64,000 bases of DNA from Yersinia alsatica (GTDB lineage: Bacteria > Pseudomonadota > Gammaproteobacteria > Enterobacterales > Enterobacteriaceae), in contig NZ_CABHWW010000026.1 of the NCBI RefSeq assembly GCF_902170305.1, positions 62,001 through 126,000 of the forward strand, written 5' to 3'. Of this stretch, positions 18,627 to 27,689 are shown piece after piece. A model generated the notes under the pieces. The model was not told the origin of the DNA. It did no database searches and saw only the letters and a program-made list of their open reading frames with translations. The stretch's first letter is position 1. Every line of letters begins with the position of its first letter. The translations under genes and the position numbers were made by a program.

Positions 18627-19850
18627 ATGAAGCGTGCAGTAATTACTGGCTTGGGTATTGTCTCCAGCATTGGTAATAACCAGCAGGAAGTTCTGGCATC
18701 TTTGCAGGAAGGCCGCTCTGGCATTACTTTCGCTCAGGAATTTAAAGACGCAGGTATGCGCAGCCATGTATGGGGCGATGTAAAGCTGGCGGCAGAGCCA
18801 AAAGACCTTATTGACCGCAAAGTGCTGCGTTTTATGAGCGACGCCTCAATTTATGCTTATCTTGCGATGCAAGAAGCGATTGAAGACTCTAAATTGGCTC
18901 CAGATCAAGTCTCTAATTTCCGCAGTGGGCTGGTTGTTGGTTCCGGTGGTGGTTCACCTCGCAACCAGGTTGCTGGCTCCGATGCTATGCGTACTCCGCG
19001 CGGCCTGAAAGGCGTTGGCCCTTATATGGTGACTAAAGCCATGGCATCCGGTGTATCCGCTTGTCTGGCAACACCGTTTAAAATCAAAGGTGTTAACTAC
19101 TCCATCAGCTCTGCTTGTGCCACTTCCGCACATTGTATTGGCCATGCTGTGGAACTGATCCAACTGGGCAAGCAAGACGTTGTGTTTGCAGGCGGCGGTG
19201 AAGAGCTATGCTGGGAAATGGCCTGTGAGTTTGACGCTATGGGCGCATTGTCTACCAAATACAATGAAACCCCGACTAAAGCTTCCCGTACCTACGATCA
19301 AGACCGTGATGGTTTTGTAATTGCAGGCGGTGGCGGTATGGTCGTGGTTGAAGAGCTTGAGCATGCTCTGGCTCGTGGTGCACATATCTATGCTGAGATT
19401 GTTGGCTACGGCGCGACCTCAGATGGTGCTGATATGGTGGCTCCATCAGGTGAAGGCGCAGTGCGTTGCATGCAGATGGCTATGCAGGGCGTTGATACCC
19501 CAATCGACTACATGAACGTACACGGCACTTCTACCCCGGTTGGTGATGTGAAAGAGTTGGGCGCGATTCGTGAAGTGTTTGGTAATAACACCCCAGCTAT
19601 CTCTTCAACTAAAGCTATGACCGGTCACTCTCTGGGTGCCGCAGGTGTGCACGAAGCTATCTTTAGCCTGTTAATGGTTGAACACGGCTTTATCGCACCA
19701 AGCATCAATATTGAAAAACTGGATGAGCAGGCTGAGGGGATGAATATCATCACTGAGCCAACTAAACGTGAACTGACAACTGTTATGTCTAACAGCTTCG
19801 GTTTCGGTGGGACTAACGCCACTTTGGTTATGCGTAAATACCAGAAATAA
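18627..19850 (+). CDS. fabB: 3-oxoacyl-[acyl-carrier-protein] synthase I FabB
   Basis: FabB condenses malonyl-ACP with acyl-ACP and is needed to elongate unsaturated intermediates in type II fatty acid synthesis. The 407-residue protein has the nucleophile Cys in [17 protein letters not shown] and the two catalytic histidines in [10 protein letters not shown] and [10 protein letters not shown]. The C-terminal glycine loop [13 protein letters not shown] is intact. GAGG lies upstream of the ATG. Regulation by FadR (activation) and FabR (repression) is indicated by the adjoining sites at 18544-18577. It is transcribed away from mnmC. Confidence 0.97.
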   Translation: MKRAVITGLGIVSSIGNNQQEVLASLQEGRSGITFAQEFKDAGMRSHVWGDVKLAAEPKDLIDRKVLRFMSDASIYAYLAMQEAIEDSKLAPDQVSNFRSGLVVGSGGGSPRNQVAGSDAMRTPRGLKGVGPYMVTKAMASGVSACLATPFKIKGVNYSISSACATSAHCIGHAVELIQLGKQDVVFAGGGEELCWEMACEFDAMGALSTKYNETPTKASRTYDQDRDGFVIAGGGGMVVVEELEHALARGAHIYAEIVGYGATSDGADMVAPSGEGAVRCMQMAMQGVDTPIDYMNVHGTSTPVGDVKELGAIREVFGNNTPAISSTKAMTGHSLGAAGVHEAIFSLLMVEHGFIAPSINIEKLDEQAEGMNIITEPTKRELTTVMSNSFGFGGTNATLVMRKYQK

Positions 19851-19890
19851 GATCATAAGCAGCTATTTGTGCTAGTTGATGCTTAATAAT

Positions 19891-19919
19891 AAGGCCCGCG
19901 AGTGATCGCGGGCTTTTTT
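19891..19919 (+). terminator. Terminator of fabB
   Basis: Stem GCCCGCGA/TCGCGGGC with loop GTGA and a seven-base T-run. Confidence 0.93.
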
Positions 19920-19920
19920 A

Positions 19921-20270
19921 TTCGCTATAAAATAAACACAATTGCGAAAAAATAGTGTAATCATCAGAGAATCATCTCTTTTTTGTTAATTTCATCTCTT
20001 TCTATAAAAGAGTGTTAGTTGATCACTTGTTATTCATAAAAATATCTTATACTAAATAACCCAAGTAAATAACGGCATAGAAAGTAGGTGATTGAATGCT
20101 AACGCATTAACGCAAATTCATTCTGTTTTTAATGCATTTATATTCTTTTAAAGTCAAATTTAAAGCTAAAAAAACCCTTGCCTGCCCAAAAACGTTAATT
20201 CACAATATTAAAACAATAATTAAACAAATTTATTTCTACCTTTTAATTTACTACACAGCAGGGTAGTTCA
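19921..20270. other. AT-rich spacer before the GGDEF gene
   Basis: This 350-base spacer is strongly AT-rich and holds no gene or ERIC. TATACT (20048-20053) with TTGTTA 15 bases upstream is a weak promoter candidate. A small hairpin AGAGA/TCTCT followed by T6 lies at about 19965. No other structure is seen. Confidence 0.4.
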
Positions 20271-21278
20271 ATGAGCCATAATCAAAGTGATCAGAAAATT
20301 AAGATTGCCGATTTAAACGAGCGCGTTGTTCATGAAATTCTCGAAGTGATAAGTGATGGTATCTGGGATTGGAATGCAAACACTGGATTTGTTTACCGTA
20401 ATACCGGTTGGTATGAAATGCTGGGCTATCCGGCCCATGCTTTTGAAAATACTGTACATACCTGGGAGAAAATTATCCATCCGGAGGATTTTGAAAGGGT
20501 AATGTTTCAGTTTGATGCTTATATTAGTAATCAGGCCGAGAGATACCAAACAGAATATCGTTGCCGCACCCATGACGGCAGTTATATCTGGATTGAGGAT
20601 CGTGGCAAGGTGGTCGAACGTAACCGTGATGGTTCGGTATCAAGGATGATCGGCGCTCACCGGAATATTCATGATAGAAAGCATCTTCTTGAAAAATTAG
20701 AATTAAAGAATAAATCGTTAGAGGCATTAGTCGAGGAGCGAACCGCTGAGCTACGTGAAACCAACTTTCAGCTAAAGCAGCAATTAGATATCAAAAAGAT
20801 TCTTTCAGAAACGGATGTATTAACTTCAGCCGCAAATCGTTATTTGCTGGAGAAAGTACTTAAGCATGAATATCACCGTGCTAAGCGTTTTTGTCAGCCA
20901 TTATCATTACTCTCCCTGGATTTAGATGACTTTAAATCAATTAATGACAGATACGGCCATTCTGTCGGGGATTTAGCCCTGACACATATTGTTGATGTGA
21001 TTAGGAATAATATTAGAGAGGTTGACATTTTAGGCCGCTGGGGAGGCGATGAATTTATGATTGTCTTACCAAATACGCAATTAGCTGAGGCTAAAAATAT
21101 TGCTGAGAAAATTAGGCAGCTCATTGAGATAATGCCGGTGGATGGCAATATAAATGTGACAATGAGCTTGGGCGTGGTTGAGTTAGAGGCGAATGAGGCA
21201 CAGGAGCAATTATTACTTCGTGCAGACAGAATGCTCTATAGCTCGAAAGCCGCCGGCAAGAATATTATTAGCGGCTAA
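20271..21278 (+). CDS. PAS-GGDEF diguanylate cyclase
   Basis: Predicted cytosolic diguanylate cyclase, making c-di-GMP from GTP. The 335 residues divide into a PAS domain with PAC motif (about 25-135, including IWDWNANTGFVYRNTGWYEMLGY and YRCRTHDGSYIWIEDRG) and a coiled coil (136-177). A GGDEF domain follows (181-335). The signature is intact at 258-262 (RWGGDEFMIV) and a feedback inhibitory RxxD (R249-D252) precedes it by the usual five residues, so product inhibition is expected. No signal or membrane segment, so the PAS domain senses something inside the cell (ligand unknown). It is absent from this position in E. coli. Confidence 0.92.
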   Translation: MSHNQSDQKIKIADLNERVVHEILEVISDGIWDWNANTGFVYRNTGWYEMLGYPAHAFENTVHTWEKIIHPEDFERVMFQFDAYISNQAERYQTEYRCRTHDGSYIWIEDRGKVVERNRDGSVSRMIGAHRNIHDRKHLLEKLELKNKSLEALVEERTAELRETNFQLKQQLDIKKILSETDVLTSAANRYLLEKVLKHEYHRAKRFCQPLSLLSLDLDDFKSINDRYGHSVGDLALTHIVDVIRNNIREVDILGRWGGDEFMIVLPNTQLAEAKNIAEKIRQLIEIMPVDGNINVTMSLGVVELEANEAQEQLLLRADRMLYSSKAAGKNIISG

Positions 21279-21291
21279 TATTCTTCGTTTG

Positions 21292-21320
21292 TGCCGCCAG
21301 GTTGCAGCGGCAATCATTTT
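21292..21320. terminator. Hairpin between convergent GGDEF gene and ygeA
   Basis: Stem TGCCGC/GCGGCA with a 9-base loop; ATCATTTT follows on the + strand. Weak but placed between two convergent stops. Confidence 0.45.
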
Positions 21321-21328
21321 GGACAAAG

Positions 21329-22027
21329 TTATTGGAATTTCAGTGCATATTCGGCAGCTGCTTTGGCATGTATCGCCGTGGTATCGAACACTGGCACATT
21401 GGCATCTTGCGCATTAACCAACAAGGTAATCTCGGTGCAACCGAAAATAATGCCTTGCACGCCCTGTTGCTCTAATTTACCCATAATACGGCGGTATTCC
21501 TGGCGAGAAGTTTCATTGATGATACCGAGGCAAAGCTCTTCATAAATAATACGATTAATGATTTCGCGATCAGCACTGTCTGGCGTAATCACTTCAATAT
21601 TATGTTTCTCTGTTAAGCGGCCACGGTAGAAATCTTGTTCCATGGTATAGCGGGTACCCAGCAGACCGATTTTACTGATCCCTTGCTGCTTAATTCGTGC
21701 CGCAGTAGCATCGGCAATATGCAACAAAGGTAGTCCACTGGCAGCTTCAATCTCGTCTGCCACTTTATGCATTGTATTGGTACATACCACGATAACCTCA
21801 GCCCCAGCACGTTTTAGTGACACGGCAGCATCAGACAACAGCTGTGCAGCGGTTGGCCAATCACCTTTAGCTTGCAGCTGTTCAATATCATGAAAATCGA
21901 CACTGTAGAGGATAATTTTGGCGCTGTGTAATCCCCCTAATTGCTCTTTAACCTGCTGATTAATCATTCGGTAATAAGGGATAGTTGATTCCCAGCTCAT
22001 TCCGCCAATAAGACCCAAAATTTTCAT
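21329..22027 (-). CDS. ygeA: Aspartate/glutamate-type amino acid racemase YgeA
   Basis: PLP-independent racemase of the Asp/Glu family. E. coli YgeA acts on several amino acids, notably homoserine. The 232 residues match closely: ILGLIGGMSWESTIPYYR at the start, catalytic cysteines in VVCTNTMHKVAD and IIFGCTEITLLV, and GTRYTMEQDFYRGRL. The products (D-amino acids) may go to peptidoglycan or signalling, but this is inference. It is a single gene between the GGDEF gene (convergent) and the porin (same strand). Confidence 0.93.
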   Translation of the reverse strand: MKILGLIGGMSWESTIPYYRMINQQVKEQLGGLHSAKIILYSVDFHDIEQLQAKGDWPTAAQLLSDAAVSLKRAGAEVIVVCTNTMHKVADEIEAASGLPLLHIADATAARIKQQGISKIGLLGTRYTMEQDFYRGRLTEKHNIEVITPDSADREIINRIIYEELCLGIINETSRQEYRRIMGKLEQQGVQGIIFGCTEITLLVNAQDANVPVFDTTAIHAKAAAEYALKFQ

Positions 22028-22158
22028 TATTATTCCTATCCAGTGTCGTTTGCTGATGGGCGAATTATTTCATGTGAATATCAAGATAACAGCCAGATAT
22101 GCAGTAAGACAACCAAGGCTTATAACGACTGGATAGGATTTCTTTGAGGTGATATTGC

Positions 22159-22190
22159 CTCAGGATAACCGCCGAAGCGGCTACCCTGAG
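22159..22190. other. Hairpin downstream of the porin gene
   Basis: CTCAGG/CCTGAG outer stem and CCGC/GCGG inner stem with a CGAA tetraloop, 10 bases after the porin stop. No T-run on the minus strand, so probably an mRNA 3'-end stabiliser. Confidence 0.5.
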
Positions 22191-22199
22191 CGAGCAGGA

Positions 22200-23606
22200 C
22201 TAGAACCAGGCTTCCCACATGGCCCCAATGTTGAAGGAATCCAGACGGGTATCTTCTGTGTCGGTGGTGGTGGCGGTATGTTTGTTGTCGACTTCGCCGC
22301 CAGTGACATAGAAGCGCAGCATTGGTCTGAAATCGGCACCCATATCGATAGAGATATTCTGAGATAGCGTCAGTTTCCAACCTTTGTTGTCACCGCCTGT
22401 ATCGTAATCTACCCGTTGATAACCCGCCTCAAGCCAGGTCGAGTGGACATCGTTCCAGAAGTGCATCGGACGAACAATTACGCCATAGTTGCGGCGGTTG
22501 TCTTCATTATGATTGCTTCGGTCGTAATCATGGAACGCCGCGAGATAAGTGACAGATGTCTGTGGTGTGAATTTATAGGTGCCTTCAAGGCTGGTATAAA
22601 CCGTGCGAAGGTCGCTGGTTTTGTTGTAGACGCTATTATCTGAGTTGTCTGAATAACGGGTAACCCATTTGTTTTCGATATTGGTACCCTTGTGGCTTAG
22701 CACCACAGCGGTCTGCCAGGCTTTCAGTTTTTCTTCACTCTCAATAGCTTTAGAATCAAAACCATAGTTGGTATACAGTTCAAAATCGATCGGCCCCATC
22801 TTCACGCCATGGATTTTTGATGTCAGGGCATAGTGGCCGCTATCGCCTGTTCCAGAACCGCCGGTGCAGGTAATGCGTGATGGGTTAGTTTGGTCTGCGA
22901 CCACTTGCGGGCTACAGGATTGTACTGAACCTACAGCTGCGGCATCGAGTTGCAGAACACCAAGATCCAGGTTTTTAATCCCGGCACCTTGTCCATCATG
23001 GGTCATCCAGAAGTAGTCGTTAATACCTTGCTGTGGACGCTGGTGGAAATCACGACCGGCCCATAAATAGGCATTCGGCTGAGATTCAAACAGGTTAGTG
23101 ACACCGGCATAGGCTTTTTTCAGGTTAACTTCATCACCCCAGTGGTCAAGCATGACCACCACATCCCATAGTGCGCCGTTGCTGCCTTTAAAGGCTTTGG
23201 ACAGTTGGAATTCCCCGCCATTACCTTCATTACCCAGACGACCAATGGCTGAAGAACCATTATAGGAGCCATCCACGCCAATATATTTTTGGTCGCCCGC
23301 TTGGAAATGCGCACCGTAACGGGCATAAGCATTAAATTTTAGGCCATAAGGAATTTCCGTCTCTGGCGATGGTTTGATTGCTGAGGTATCAACGATATCG
23401 ATATTTTTCTTTTTAACCAGTGCCGAGTCTATTTTTTCCTGGCGCTCTGCCAGTGCTTTTTCCACAGCCTGTGCAACAATTTTATTTAATTGTTCAGGTG
23501 TAATTAATTCCTGTGTTGTTTGTGTTGCTCCTTGAGCAAATACAGAAATAGGGCAAAGCGCGGCGATAACCGCCATTGTTAATGGAAGCTGCTTAAATAT
23601 TTTCAT
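22200..23606 (-). CDS. LamB/ScrY-family carbohydrate-specific outer-membrane porin
   Basis: Predicted sugar porin of the maltoporin family. The 468-residue precursor has a Sec signal (residues 1-24, ending SVFAQG) and then a charged helical segment (about 30-70, QAVEKALAERQEKIDSALVKK) like the coiled-coil extension of ScrY and BglH. The barrel starts YGLKFNAYARYGAHFQ and ends with aromatic NIGAMWEAWF. It is codirectional with, and 310 bases downstream of, the beta-glucoside PTS operon; an ERIC lies in the gap. Most likely it admits the aryl-beta-glucoside or cellobiose taken up by that PTS, as BglH does in E. coli. Substrate is inferred from context. Confidence 0.88.
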   Translation of the reverse strand: MKIFKQLPLTMAVIAALCPISVFAQGATQTTQELITPEQLNKIVAQAVEKALAERQEKIDSALVKKKNIDIVDTSAIKPSPETEIPYGLKFNAYARYGAHFQAGDQKYIGVDGSYNGSSAIGRLGNEGNGGEFQLSKAFKGSNGALWDVVVMLDHWGDEVNLKKAYAGVTNLFESQPNAYLWAGRDFHQRPQQGINDYFWMTHDGQGAGIKNLDLGVLQLDAAAVGSVQSCSPQVVADQTNPSRITCTGGSGTGDSGHYALTSKIHGVKMGPIDFELYTNYGFDSKAIESEEKLKAWQTAVVLSHKGTNIENKWVTRYSDNSDNSVYNKTSDLRTVYTSLEGTYKFTPQTSVTYLAAFHDYDRSNHNEDNRRNYGVIVRPMHFWNDVHSTWLEAGYQRVDYDTGGDNKGWKLTLSQNISIDMGADFRPMLRFYVTGGEVDNKHTATTTDTEDTRLDSFNIGAMWEAWF

Positions 23607-23659
23607 CGCTATCTCAATTTAATAAGGTATTATTTAGATAATAATTATCCCGTTCGAAT

Positions 23660-23785
23660 TATACCCGTCATCTTTCAAGCCGCAGGGGTATTGGCTACCA
23701 TCATTCACCCAAGTCATTGAGTTATCTCAACTCCTTGAGTTCATTCAGTTGCCGCCTACCTGCAACTCGAAATATATTGGGTACA
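23660..23785. repeat. ERIC element between PTS IIA and porin genes
   Basis: Terminal repeats ATACCCGTCATCTTTCAAG and CTCGAAATATATTGGGTA, with arms CCGCAGG and GCCGCCTACCTGCAA. The core is AAGTCATTGAGTTATCTC, differing from the CACTTAC core of the array; the copy at 54953 shares it. It can fold in RNA and may set relative levels of PTS and porin mRNA. Confidence 0.88.
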
Positions 23786-23916
23786 GACAGGATAATTATG
23801 CCATCACCAAAGTAAGGTTGTTTTTATAATGTATTTTATTGAGTGTTATTTAAATTTTTGCGTAATAATCTCTCCGTTGAAAATGGATAATATTGCTATA
23901 TTTATTTTCTCTAATA

Positions 23917-24219
23917 TTAACGCTGATAAAGATGAATAATTTCTTCCGATAATTCTCGAGCCAATAAAGATGTCATTAAATGATCCTGAGCATGCACCAT
24001 AATTAATGTCATCGGTTGTCTGGCCTCACCGGCATCTTGCTCAATCAGCTTGGTTTGCATATGGTGTGCCTGGCGGGCAAAGTCGTCAGCCTCTAACAGC
24101 AAGCCTTTGGCTCGGTCAATGTCGCCTTTGCGTGCCGCCTGAAGTGCTTCAAAACAAAGACTACGAGATTGCCCAGCATTAACAATAATTTCCATTACTG
24201 CTTCTTCTAACTCAACCAT
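23917..24219 (-). CDS. PTS lactose/cellobiose-family IIA component
   Basis: Small phosphocarrier (100 residues) of the Lac/Cel PTS family; it takes phosphate from HPr and passes it to IIB. The helical protein begins LEEAVMEIIVNAGQSRSLCFEAL and the phosphorylated His is presumably His76 in LIMVHAQDHLMTS. It is the fourth gene of the operon IIB-IIC-glucosidase-IIA, 33 bases after the glucosidase. TAGGAA precedes the ATG. Homologous to ChbA/CelC. Confidence 0.93.
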   Translation of the reverse strand: MVELEEAVMEIIVNAGQSRSLCFEALQAARKGDIDRAKGLLLEADDFARQAHHMQTKLIEQDAGEARQPMTLIMVHAQDHLMTSLLARELSEEIIHLYQR

Positions 24220-24252
24220 TATTTATTCCTACATTAATTAAAACCATTGACG

Positions 24253-25635
24253 TTAATCAAAGCCATTATTAGCCGCAGTCGTGGTAAACCATTCGCCGCT
24301 TTTCTTGATGGTACGTTTCTGGCTGGTTAAATCTAATTGAACAAAACCATAACGATTTTTATAGCCATTACACCATGACCAATTATCGATAAACGTCCAC
24401 ATATGGTAACCAAGGCAATGACAACCCTCACTAATACCTTTATGTAGCCATTTTAAATGGTCAGAAACAAAATCTATTCGATACTGATCGTTAATTATTC
24501 CATCCTGTAAAAAACGTTCTTCATTTTCAACACCCATACCATTCTCGGAAATAAAGCAGCGCGGGTTATCATAATTAAGACGTAAATTAGTGAGGATGTC
24601 GTAAATTCCTGCTTCATAAATTTCCCAGCCACGGTAAGGGTTCATTTTCCTTCCGGGCATTTCGTAAGCATCAAACAGCCATTCGGGCATAAAAGGGGCT
24701 TGTGGGTTGACTGCAGCATCACGACATTTTACTCGGCGCGGTTGATAGTAATTAATCCCCAAAAGGTCAATTTTACCTTCCGCAATCAGCGCTTTATCCC
24801 CTGGTTGGCGCACTGGCATTTGGTCGTAATCACACAATAAATCAATTAACTCTTGCGGATATTCACCGCGCAATGCCGGATCAAGGAAGCTGCGGTTAAA
24901 CAGTAAATCTGCATATTCCGCTGCCTGCAGATCCGCCGGGTTTTGCGAACGCGGGTAAGATGGTGTCAGGTTAAGCACGATACCAATCTCGCCTTTATAC
25001 CGACCCGCACGATAGGCTTTCACCGCCGTCGCATGTGCCAGCACGGTATGGTAGGCCACGGTGGCCGCGCGTCTGAAATCCACTACATTAGGATAATGGA
25101 AGTCATACAGATAACCGCCTTCTACTGGCACGATAGGCTCATTGAAGGTAAACCAATGTTCAACTCGATCGCCGAACAGTTCAAAGCACACTTCGGCATA
25201 GTGCTTCCAGGCATCGATCACTGCACGGTTTTCCCAGCCGCCAATCTCCTGCATCGCCATCGGCATATCGAAGTGGAATAGGGTAATGAATGGCGTAATA
25301 CCTTGCGCCAAAAGTTCGTCTATCACATTGTTATAAAAGCTAACAGCCTCTGGATTGACTTCACCGACCCCATTTGGGATTAACCGTGCCCAGCTTAGCG
25401 AGGTGCGAAAACTGTTGTGGTTAAGTTGCTTGAGCAACGCAATATCCTGTCGCCAGTTGCGATAGAATGTTGAGGTGTCATTCGGGCCAATCTGCTGGTG
25501 GAAGCGCGAAGGTTGGCTGGCGTACCAGGCATCCCAAGTGGTGGGGCTCTTGCCACCTTGCAGACTTTCGCCTTCGGTTTGCAGTGCCGAACTGGCACTC
25601 CCCCACCAGAAGTTTTCTGGAAATTGGTATTTCAT
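24253..25635 (-). CDS. 6-phospho-beta-glucosidase, glycoside hydrolase family 1
   Basis: Hydrolyses the beta-glucoside 6-phosphate made by the PTS to glucose 6-phosphate and aglycone or glucose. The 460-residue GH1 barrel shows acid/base Glu166 in TFNEP and nucleophile Glu364 in FISENGMG. The C-terminal SWCNGYKNRYGFV matches the phosphate-binding loop typical of 6-phospho enzymes (Ser, Lys and Tyr), which argues against an unphosphorylated substrate. It lies in the PTS operon, 21 bases after IIC. Whether the natural sugar is cellobiose, arbutin or salicin cannot be read from sequence. Confidence 0.93.
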   Translation of the reverse strand: MKYQFPENFWWGSASSALQTEGESLQGGKSPTTWDAWYASQPSRFHQQIGPNDTSTFYRNWRQDIALLKQLNHNSFRTSLSWARLIPNGVGEVNPEAVSFYNNVIDELLAQGITPFITLFHFDMPMAMQEIGGWENRAVIDAWKHYAEVCFELFGDRVEHWFTFNEPIVPVEGGYLYDFHYPNVVDFRRAATVAYHTVLAHATAVKAYRAGRYKGEIGIVLNLTPSYPRSQNPADLQAAEYADLLFNRSFLDPALRGEYPQELIDLLCDYDQMPVRQPGDKALIAEGKIDLLGINYYQPRRVKCRDAAVNPQAPFMPEWLFDAYEMPGRKMNPYRGWEIYEAGIYDILTNLRLNYDNPRCFISENGMGVENEERFLQDGIINDQYRIDFVSDHLKWLHKGISEGCHCLGYHMWTFIDNWSWCNGYKNRYGFVQLDLTSQKRTIKKSGEWFTTTAANNGFD

Positions 25636-25656
25636 TCGTTTTTTCTCTTGTCGTTA

Positions 25657-26988
25657 TCAGTTGCTACGGACGGTATCTGAAAGCGATGGGGCGTTATTGA
25701 GGCTTTTTTCCCCTTCAATTTTTAACAGGGAATGCTCATAAGCACGCAGGAATGGCAGATAGATAAGAGCGGAAACCACCATACATATCAGGCACATAAC
25801 CACCGGGCTAAAGGCCCAGTTTGCTGCCCAGGAAGCACCGATAGGTGCTGGTGTTGTCCACGGTGTTAAGGAAACCACTTGCGCCAACCAGCCAAATTTG
25901 GTGGCGGTGTAAGCCAGAATGGCATTAACCATTGGCACCGCAATAAATGGTATGAACATGATTGGGTTCATAATGATTGGTGCGCCAAACAAAATAGGTT
26001 CGTTAATGTTGAAGAAGCTCGGCACAATACCTAATTTACCGATGGTACGTAGGTGAGTAACTTTGCTCCGTAGCAGCAGGAAAGCCAGTGGCAATGTAGA
26101 ACCCACGCCGCCAATCAGCAGATAGTGATCCCAGAAACCTTGTAGATAGATATGTGGTAAGGCGGCTCCAGCAGCTAATGCTGCCTGGTTTGCTGCCAGG
26201 TTGGTCATCCAGAACGGGCTCATAATGCCAGTGACAATCATTGAACCGTGAATGCCTGAGAACCAGAAAATCTGGCACAGCAATATTGACAGTAACATCG
26301 CCGGCAGAGAGTCTGATGCAGATACCAATGGTGCCAGTAAATGCATAATGGCTTCTGGAATGATCATGCCAGTTTGTGACTCAATAAATAAATTGAGTGG
26401 ATGCAGAGTACCAATGATGACTAATACCGGGATCAGTATTTCAAAAGAGCGTGCGACACCCGTCGGAACCTCTTTCGGCAAGCGAATCGTAATATTGTGT
26501 TGTTTCAGTGCGGCATAAACACGGGTGGAATAAATCGCGGTAATCAGCGCGGTAAAGATCCCTTGACCAGAAAGATACTGGGTAGAGATTTTGCCATCAG
26601 CATAAGGCGCGGCGACAAGCATAAACGCCATGAATGCTAGTAAGCCAGTCATCACGGGATCAAGATTAAACTGTCGCCCCAGACTCGCCCCAACCCCGAC
26701 AGAAATGAATAATGTCATCACTCCCATACTCAAGTTAAAAGGCAACATCAGTTGTGCGCGGTAGGTCTGAGAGAAATCCAGCCAGGCTCGGGCGAATCCT
26801 ACGGTGGTTTCGGCCGAGAAGGGAGGGAAAATAAACACCAACATAAATGAGCCGATGATCATGAAAGGCAGTGCAGCGGTAAAACCATCACGAATAGCAA
26901 TAACGTATTTTTGCTGTCCCAGACGCCCGGCTAGCGGCGTAATTGATTGTTCAATAACAGCAACCATTGATTGATATAAAGAACTCAT
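25657..26988 (-). CDS. PTS lactose/cellobiose-family IIC permease
   Basis: Membrane permease of the Cel-type PTS, 443 residues with about ten hydrophobic segments. The family features include FWFSGIHGSMIVTGIMSPFW, SFFNINEPILFGAPIIMNP (the NEP loop thought to bind sugar) and the N-terminal LGQQKYVIAIRDGFTAALPFM. AAGG precedes the ATG by 7 bases. It starts 12 bases after IIB. Similar to ChbC/CelB. Confidence 0.93.
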   Translation of the reverse strand: MSSLYQSMVAVIEQSITPLAGRLGQQKYVIAIRDGFTAALPFMIIGSFMLVFIFPPFSAETTVGFARAWLDFSQTYRAQLMLPFNLSMGVMTLFISVGVGASLGRQFNLDPVMTGLLAFMAFMLVAAPYADGKISTQYLSGQGIFTALITAIYSTRVYAALKQHNITIRLPKEVPTGVARSFEILIPVLVIIGTLHPLNLFIESQTGMIIPEAIMHLLAPLVSASDSLPAMLLSILLCQIFWFSGIHGSMIVTGIMSPFWMTNLAANQAALAAGAALPHIYLQGFWDHYLLIGGVGSTLPLAFLLLRSKVTHLRTIGKLGIVPSFFNINEPILFGAPIIMNPIMFIPFIAVPMVNAILAYTATKFGWLAQVVSLTPWTTPAPIGASWAANWAFSPVVMCLICMVVSALIYLPFLRAYEHSLLKIEGEKSLNNAPSLSDTVRSN

Positions 26989-27000
26989 GTGAATACCTTC

Positions 27001-27315
27001 TTAGTGGGTCGCGTCAATGAGCGACAGTGCATAGTCCAGGACTTTATCGGCACGCTGCATGCCGTAGTCCATCATATCGATGGGCTGAACGGGAATACCG
27101 TGAACCGCAGCCTTCTCTGCGAGCATACCTAACATGTATTTCACCTGCGGCCCGAGCAGAACGACCTGATAGCGCGGAAACTGAATATCAAATTCAGATA
27201 CACCAAACGCATCAATCTCTACCGGTATGCCTTTTTCTTCGGCAACGGTCCGCATTTTCCTAACCAGCATGCTGGTGGACATACCGGCGGAACAACACAA
27301 CATAATCTTGAACAT
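27001..27315 (-). CDS. PTS lactose/cellobiose-family IIB component
   Basis: Phosphocarrier of 104 residues that receives phosphate from IIA on Cys8 in MLCCSAGMSTSMLV and passes it to the sugar. FPRYQVVLLGPQVKYML is typical of the family. AGGA precedes the ATG. It is the first gene of the operon, so the regulatory region between it and the LacI gene controls the whole unit. Similar to ChbB/CelA. Confidence 0.93.
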   Translation of the reverse strand: MFKIMLCCSAGMSTSMLVRKMRTVAEEKGIPVEIDAFGVSEFDIQFPRYQVVLLGPQVKYMLGMLAEKAAVHGIPVQPIDMMDYGMQRADKVLDYALSLIDATH

Positions 27316-27353
27316 CTACAACCATCCTCAGAATAAAAAAATCATGGCGAATA

Positions 27354-27387
27354 ACGTTTTGATACCTTGCTCATCACGTTTTGATAC
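27354..27387. repeat. Two direct 12-bp repeats in the PTS leader
   Basis: ACGTTTTGATAC occurs at 27354-27365 and again at 27376-27387, 22 bases apart (two helical turns), between the IIB start and the first LacI-type operator. Function unknown; it lies in the expected PTS promoter or leader. Confidence 0.6.
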
Positions 27388-27390
27388 TGT

Positions 27391-27408
27391 ACGGAAACCG
27401 TTTTCCAT
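27391..27408. promoter_or_regulatory. LacI-type operator 1
   Basis: ACGGAAACCGTTTTCCAT, palindromic GGAAA..TTTCC arms of the LacI/GalR family; identical to the copy at 27448. Confidence 0.8.
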
Positions 27409-27447
27409 TTTATCAAAGCGGCTGTTTCGGCGATTATTGGATATCAT

Positions 27448-27465
27448 ACGGAAACCGTTTTCCAT
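27448..27465. promoter_or_regulatory. LacI-type operator 2
   Basis: Same 18 bases as operator 1, placed 57 bases away; the pair could support a repression loop. Confidence 0.8.
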
Positions 27466-27479
27466 CCGTAGTGAGTGGA

Positions 27480-27499
27480 ATTGTGATAGCCATCAAAGT
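27480..27499. promoter_or_regulatory. CRP-like site 1
   Basis: TTGTGATAGCCATCAAAG keeps TGTGA and an N6 gap to TCAAA (consensus TCACA). Confidence 0.5.
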
Positions 27500-27521
27500 C
27501 CAGTATATATAGGGATTATTT

Positions 27522-27539
27522 ATTTGATGGACATCACAG
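27522..27539. promoter_or_regulatory. CRP-like site 2
   Basis: TTTGATGGACATCACA has an intact TCACA arm and a TTTGA left arm. Its centre is 41 bases from CRP site 1, consistent with activation of two divergent promoters. Confidence 0.5.
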
Positions 27540-27571
27540 GTTTGATGATTGGATAACTATTTCGGATAAGG

Positions 27572-27590
27572 ATGGAAATTCGGTTTCCAT
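27572..27590. promoter_or_regulatory. LacI-type operator 3
   Basis: ATGGAAATTCGGTTTCCAT has 7-base arms ATGGAAA/TTTCCAT. It is one base wider than operators 1 and 2. A degenerate half-site AAATGGAAACGATTA follows at 27594-27608. They lie closest to the regulator gene, fitting autoregulation. Confidence 0.65.
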
Positions 27591-27689
27591 GCCAAATGGA
27601 AACGATTATACTCAAGGAGGCTGCAATAGATGGGCCTAAGCTGTATTGAGGAACGACAGGCAAGGACTAAAGCCTGCTAGGAGAGAATC

